Shown: piece after piece, positions 6,632 through 10,146 of the stretch
How the letters are laid out: every line of letters starts with the position of its first letter
Numbering within the stretch: the first letter of the stretch is position 1
NCBI GenBank assembly: GCA_017853815.1
Contig: JAFMIT010000054.1
Span: 1 to 10,146 of the forward strand
DNA length: 10,146 nt
Origin: Actinomycetota bacterium
GTDB lineage: Bacteria; Actinomycetota; Actinomycetes; S36-B12; UBA5976
Reading direction: 5' to 3'
Notes under the pieces: generated by a model
Told to the model about the DNA's origin: nothing
Databases searched by the model: none
The model's input: only the letters and a program-made list of their open reading frames with translations
Made by a program: the position numbers and the translations under genes

Positions 6632-8071
6632 GTGTCCGCACCGCGGCAAATCAACAATTTCATCAACGGTGAATCTCGTCCTGCCTCTGATGGCGCAGTG
6701 AGCGAACTCGTCAATCCGCACACGGGTGAAGTCTTTGCGGCGGCTCCGATCTCCACCTCGGCAGACGTGGACGCCGCCTACGCGGCTGCTAGCGATGCAT
6801 TCGCCGGCTGGCGTGACGTCACTCCCAGTGTTCGCCAGAAAGCGCTTCTCGACATTGCGGACATGTTCGAAGCGCACGCCGAAGAACTCGTCGCGATTGA
6901 GTCAGAGAACACTGGCAAACCAGTCGCAGTAACGATGTCGGAAGAAATTCCTCCGATGATTGACCAGATTCGATTCTTCGCTGGAGCAGCTCGCAATCTC
7001 GAAGGCAAGAGCGCGGGTGAATACCTCTCTGGTTTCACATCCTTTATTCGCCGCGAGCCCATCGGTGTCATCGGTCAGGTAACGCCATGGAACTATCCAA
7101 TGATGATGGCGGTGTGGAAGTTTGCTCCTGCGATTGCAGCGGGAAACACGGTTGTTCTTAAGCCATCCGACACGACGCCAATGTCCACCGTGCGAATGGC
7201 CGAGATGATGGCAGAGATCTTGCCTCCCGGTGTTGTCAACGTTATCTGTGGTGATCGCGATACAGGTCGTCTCGTGGTGGAACACAAACGTCCTCAGATG
7301 GTCGCAATCACTGGCTCAGTGCGTGCAGGCATGGAAGTTGCCAAGAGCGCGGCCTCAGACCTCAAGCGAGTTCACTTGGAACTCGGCGGCAAAGCTCCTG
7401 TGGTCGTGTTTGAAGATGCAGACATCGCCGCCGCGACTGAGTGGCTTGCGATTGCCGGGTACTTCAACGCCGGCCAGGACTGCACTGCAGCAACTCGTGT
7501 GCTCGTAGCGGACAAGATCTACGATGAATTTGTCGCGGCTCTCGCTGAACAGGCGAAGAACACCCAGACCACACTCGCTGATGGCCCTGGCGGCGACGGC
7601 TTCGTACCTCCAGTCAACAACAAAAACCAGATGGAACGCGTTCTCGGATTCCTCGATCGTGTGCCTCAGCACGCGGAGGTTGTCGCTGGCGGAAAGCGTC
7701 AGACCTCGAACGGCTTCTACATCGAGCCCACCGTTGTCGCCAACTTGCAGCAGTCCGACGAAATGATTCAGAGCGAAATCTTTGGACCAGTCATGACGGT
7801 TCAGCGCTTTGCTGACGAAGAACAAGCCCTGACGTGGGCCAACGGCGTGGAGTACGGCCTTGCATCGTCTGTGTGGACCAAAGACTTTGCCCGAGCAATG
7901 CGCATGTCGAAGTATCTTGATTTTGGTGCAGTTTGGATCAACACCCACATTCCGATGGTGTCTGAAATGCCGCACGGTGGCTTCAAGCATTCGGGTTACG
8001 GTAAAGACTTGTCCATGTACGGTTTCGAGGACTACACGCGCATCAAGCACGTGATGGCTTCGCTCGCTTAA
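6632..8071 (+). CDS. patD: Gamma-aminobutyraldehyde dehydrogenase-type aldehyde dehydrogenase
   Basis: This 479-residue NAD(P)-dependent aldehyde dehydrogenase oxidises an amino-aldehyde to the amino acid (4-aminobutanal to GABA, or 5-aminopentanal to 5-aminovalerate). Key residues are Asn154 (TPWNYP), Lys177 (VVLKPSD), Glu250 (LELGGKAP) and the nucleophile Cys284 in YFNAGQDCTAATR. That last motif closely resembles E. coli PatD (YYNAGQDCTAACR, from memory). The C-terminal blocks SEIFGPV, FGAVWINTH and GFKHSGYGKDLS are complete, and length is standard. The start is GTG, since an in-frame TGA lies just upstream. It heads the plus-strand operon, 26 bases before the polyamine-binding lipoprotein gene, so transport and oxidation of the amine appear to be expressed together. 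It is expected to act in the cytoplasm on the aldehyde made by the divergently encoded aminotransferase or FAD oxidoreductase. C4 versus C5 substrate preference cannot be decided. Confidence 0.92.
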   Translation: MSAPRQINNFINGESRPASDGAVSELVNPHTGEVFAAAPISTSADVDAAYAAASDAFAGWRDVTPSVRQKALLDIADMFEAHAEELVAIESENTGKPVAVTMSEEIPPMIDQIRFFAGAARNLEGKSAGEYLSGFTSFIRREPIGVIGQVTPWNYPMMMAVWKFAPAIAAGNTVVLKPSDTTPMSTVRMAEMMAEILPPGVVNVICGDRDTGRLVVEHKRPQMVAITGSVRAGMEVAKSAASDLKRVHLELGGKAPVVVFEDADIAAATEWLAIAGYFNAGQDCTAATRVLVADKIYDEFVAALAEQAKNTQTTLADGPGGDGFVPPVNNKNQMERVLGFLDRVPQHAEVVAGGKRQTSNGFYIEPTVVANLQQSDEMIQSEIFGPVMTVQRFADEEQALTWANGVEYGLASSVWTKDFARAMRMSKYLDFGAVWINTHIPMVSEMPHGGFKHSGYGKDLSMYGFEDYTRIKHVMASLA

Positions 8072-8085
8072 ATATCAAACAATCG

Positions 8086-8090
8086 AAAGG
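8086..8090 (+). promoter_or_regulatory. Shine-Dalgarno site of the potD-like gene
   Basis: AAAGG sits 7 bases before ATG 8098. It favours this start over the in-frame ATG at 8146 (just before the twin arginines), which has no such site. The ATG at 8093 is out of frame. Confidence 0.6.
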
Positions 8091-8097
8091 CAATGAG

Positions 8098-9294
8098 ATG
8101 GATCGCACACCGCTTGACCCCATGACCCAGTCGCTCGTCGCGGCGATGTCCCGCCGCCGGTTGTTGCAGGTTGGTGCCATTGGTGGAGCCGCCGCGTTCG
8201 CCAGCGCCTGTGGCGTCGGAGGCACTAAGCCTTCGGTATCACCAACTGCTGTTGAAGACTTGTCAGACACCGAGAAGTGGGTGAATTGGTCCACATGGAT
8301 TGATTACATTGACATCGATGATGCCGGTAACCGCCCGACTTTGGACAAGTTCAAAGAGGCCACAGGCATCACGATGAACTACACAGAGGACTACAACGAC
8401 AACAACGAGTTTTACGCGAAGGTCAAGCCACAGCTCGAAGCTGGCCAGTCCATCGACCGCGACCTCGTGAGCCCTACCGACTGGATGGCGGGTCTCTGGA
8501 TTTCAAAGGGTTATGCCCAGAAGATCGACAAGTCGAACGTGCCGAATTCGAAGAACGTCGGCGCAGCGTGGATGGGTGTTGGTTTCGATCCAAATCGCGA
8601 CTACAGCTTGCCATGGCAGAGCGGCTTCGGAGGTCTCGGCTGGAACAAGAAGCTCCTCAAGGAACTGACTGGCAAGACCGAATTGAAGACTGTTGACGAG
8701 TTGTGGGATCCAAAGCTCAAAGGTCGCATCACGATTCTTTCAGAGATGCGTGACTCGATGGGCGTCATCTTGATGGCACTTGGCAAGCGGGCAGACGATT
8801 TCACTGATGCTGACTTCGATGCTGCGCTCGAGGTTCTTCAGGCGCAGGTCGATAGCGGCCAGATCCGTCAGGTAACTGGTAACGATTACAAGGCTGCCAT
8901 GGCCGCGGGCGAAATTGCCGCAGCCATCGCATGGTCGGGCGACATGCTCAACGACACCAGCACCTACGGATTCGCAATTCCTGAATCAGGCGGCACGCTG
9001 TGGACCGACAACATGGTCATTCCGATCGGTGCAAAGCACAAGAAGAATGCTGAAAAGTGGATGGACTTTTACTACGACCCAGAGAACGCTGCGCGTGTTG
9101 CTGCCTATGTGAACTACATCTGCCCAGTCGAAGGCGCTCAAGAAGCGATGGAAAGCATTGACCCAACCATGGTCAACAATCCCGCCATCTTCCCAGACGA
9201 CGAGACCAAAGCTCGGGTTCAGACCTTCATGTTGCTTTCTGACGCTCAGCAAGCAAGCTTTGAAGAGAAGTTCCAAGCTCTCGCCGGCGCTTAA
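8098..9294 (+). CDS. potD: PotD-like spermidine/putrescine-binding lipoprotein of an ABC importer
   Basis: This 398-residue protein is the extracytoplasmic binding component of a polyamine ABC importer. Residues 18-38 form a Tat-type signal (SRRRLLQVG) ending in a lipobox-like FASAC, so Cys38 would be lipidated and the folded protein exported and anchored outside the membrane. Aligned by eye with E. coli PotD (from memory), ligand residues are largely kept: Trp64, Trp67 (for Tyr37), Trp129 (for Tyr85), Glu216 and Asp219 (for Asp168 and Glu171), Trp279, Trp302, Asp304, Tyr340 and Gln375. The aromatic box and three acidic residues for amine groups are therefore present, with the first two acids exchanged in size. 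This supports a linear diamine or polyamine ligand. It lies between the dehydrogenase and the ATPase gene, with 26- and 25-base gaps, in one operon. Confidence 0.92.
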   Translation: MDRTPLDPMTQSLVAAMSRRRLLQVGAIGGAAAFASACGVGGTKPSVSPTAVEDLSDTEKWVNWSTWIDYIDIDDAGNRPTLDKFKEATGITMNYTEDYNDNNEFYAKVKPQLEAGQSIDRDLVSPTDWMAGLWISKGYAQKIDKSNVPNSKNVGAAWMGVGFDPNRDYSLPWQSGFGGLGWNKKLLKELTGKTELKTVDELWDPKLKGRITILSEMRDSMGVILMALGKRADDFTDADFDAALEVLQAQVDSGQIRQVTGNDYKAAMAAGEIAAAIAWSGDMLNDTSTYGFAIPESGGTLWTDNMVIPIGAKHKKNAEKWMDFYYDPENAARVAAYVNYICPVEGAQEAMESIDPTMVNNPAIFPDDETKARVQTFMLLSDAQQASFEEKFQALAGA

Positions 9295-9301
9295 GCATTA
9301 G

Positions 9302-9307
9302 AAAGGA
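9302..9307 (+). promoter_or_regulatory. Shine-Dalgarno site of the potA-like gene
   Basis: AAAGGA precedes GTG 9320 by 12 bases and ATG 9332 by 24. The GTG is therefore the better start, although the spacing is long. An in-frame TAG at 9299-9301 excludes earlier starts. Confidence 0.5.
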
Positions 9308-9319
9308 CAGTCGACCGCA

Positions 9320-10146
9320 GTGTCAGTCTCCATGGAAGCCCACGTTGTTGAAGATCTGCACTTAGTTCGGGTCACCAAGTCATTTGGCGCCTTTACTGCG
9401 GTTGACGACCTTTCGCTCACCATCCCAGCAGGCTCGTTCTTCGCTCTGCTCGGACCGTCTGGTTGTGGCAAGACCACTACCTTGCGCATGGTGGCAGGTT
9501 TGGAGCAGCCGACGGCTGGTCAAATCTTGCTTGGCGAACGCGACATCACCACGTTGCGTCCGTATCGTCGAAGCATCAACACCGTGTTTCAGTCGTATGC
9601 ACTTTTCCCACATCTCGACATCTACGAGAACATTGCGTTCGGTCTTCGACGTCGTGGCCTCAAAGGCGCAGAGGTCGATGCCCAGGTCAACGCGGTCCTT
9701 GAACTCGTGGAGCTCGGTCACTTGGCACGCCGTAAGCCAGCTCAACTCTCTGGTGGTCAGCAGCAGCGAGTCGCTGTTGCGCGAGCGCTCGTCAATCGTC
9801 CAGACGTTTTGCTGCTTGACGAGCCGCTAGGTGCGCTCGATCTCAAACTGCGCCGCCAAATGCAGATTGAGCTCAAGCGCATTCAAAGCGAAATGGGCAC
9901 CACCTTCGTGCACGTAACTCACGACCAAGAGGAAGCCATGACAATGGCCGACACCATTGCGGTCATGAACCAGGGCGTCATCGAGCAGATGGGTGCTCCA
10001 GAGGCGATGTACGAGCTGCCGCGCACAGCATTTGTCGCGAACTTCCTTGGTCAGAGCAATCTTGTCAACGGACGTGTTTCTGGTGACGATGGTGCGAATC
10101 TCATTGTCGACGTCCCTGGTGGTCAGGTGCGGGTGCCCAAAGATCG
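9320..10146 (+). CDS. potA: PotA-like ATP-binding subunit of the polyamine ABC importer, 3' end outside window
   Basis: The first 275 residues of an ABC ATPase of the spermidine/putrescine (PotA) type are present; the frame is still open at the window edge. Numbering from GTG 9320, the Walker A motif GPSGCGKT is at 45-52, the Q-loop Gln91 is in VFQSYALFPH, the signature LSGGQQQR is at 143-150, Walker B LLLDE is at 164-168, and the switch His201 is in VTHDQEEA. GQSNLVNGRV (244-253) marks the start of the C-terminal TOBE-type regulatory domain, as in PotA. All motifs for ATP hydrolysis are intact. It powers import by the permeases, which are probably encoded next to it outside the window. ATG 9332 in the same frame is a less likely start. 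The alternative of a related CysA/MalK-type ATPase is disfavoured by the potD neighbour. Confidence 0.93.
   Translation, partial: MSVSMEAHVVEDLHLVRVTKSFGAFTAVDDLSLTIPAGSFFALLGPSGCGKTTTLRMVAGLEQPTAGQILLGERDITTLRPYRRSINTVFQSYALFPHLDIYENIAFGLRRRGLKGAEVDAQVNAVLELVELGHLARRKPAQLSGGQQQRVAVARALVNRPDVLLLDEPLGALDLKLRRQMQIELKRIQSEMGTTFVHVTHDQEEAMTMADTIAVMNQGVIEQMGAPEAMYELPRTAFVANFLGQSNLVNGRVSGDDGANLIVDVPGGQVRVPKD

Noticed and set aside
7355..8050. Long minus-strand open frame (231 codons) opposite the aldehyde dehydrogenase
   Set aside because: It is a shadow of a strongly supported gene; the translation has no family resemblance.
8072..8097. Terminator or promoter between the dehydrogenase and potD-like genes
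   Set aside because: Only 26 bases with a ribosome site; no stem-loop or promoter pair, so one operon is the simpler reading.

Overview
The window reads as chromosomal DNA of a moderate-GC actinobacterium. This is an inference. It rests on the actinobacterial character of the RlmN protein, a polyamine-binding lipoprotein with a combined Tat/lipobox signal, GTG starts, and Shine-Dalgarno sites of the AGAAAGGA type. No RNA gene, mobile element, CRISPR array or long repeat is visible, and no gene-free stretch exceeds about 280 bases.

Layout. (1) 1-629, plus strand: the 3' part of rlmN, a housekeeping 23S rRNA/tRNA methyltransferase. (2) 633-1736, plus: a class III (CaiB/BaiF) CoA-transferase starting 3 bases after the rlmN stop. 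(3) 6354 down to 1750, minus: a run of four genes in the order class III aminotransferase, PNPOx-like flavoprotein, PuuB-like FAD amine oxidoreductase, glutaryl-CoA dehydrogenase. It converges on the CoA-transferase, and a strong hairpin spans both stop codons. (4) 6355-6631: a divergent promoter region with a 16-bp near-palindrome. (5) 6632 to the right edge, plus: gamma-aminobutyraldehyde-type dehydrogenase, PotD-like binding lipoprotein, and PotA-like ATPase cut by the window end. The permease genes probably follow outside.

The divergent genes look like a diamine/polyamine uptake and catabolism locus. PotD and PotA import the amine, the aminotransferase and/or the FAD oxidoreductase deaminate it, and the aldehyde dehydrogenase oxidises the amino-aldehyde. 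The unusual part is the attached glutarate module (CoA-transferase plus glutaryl-CoA dehydrogenase). It would suit a C5 substrate: cadaverine via 5-aminovalerate and glutarate to glutaryl-CoA and crotonyl-CoA. All catalytic residues I could place are intact, and the dehydrogenase has the residues of the decarboxylating type. The families are individually well known. The linkage to C5 diamines, the PNPOx-like member, the intergenic palindrome and the convergent hairpin are the points worth a second look. I found no clear sign of a wholly new type of system.
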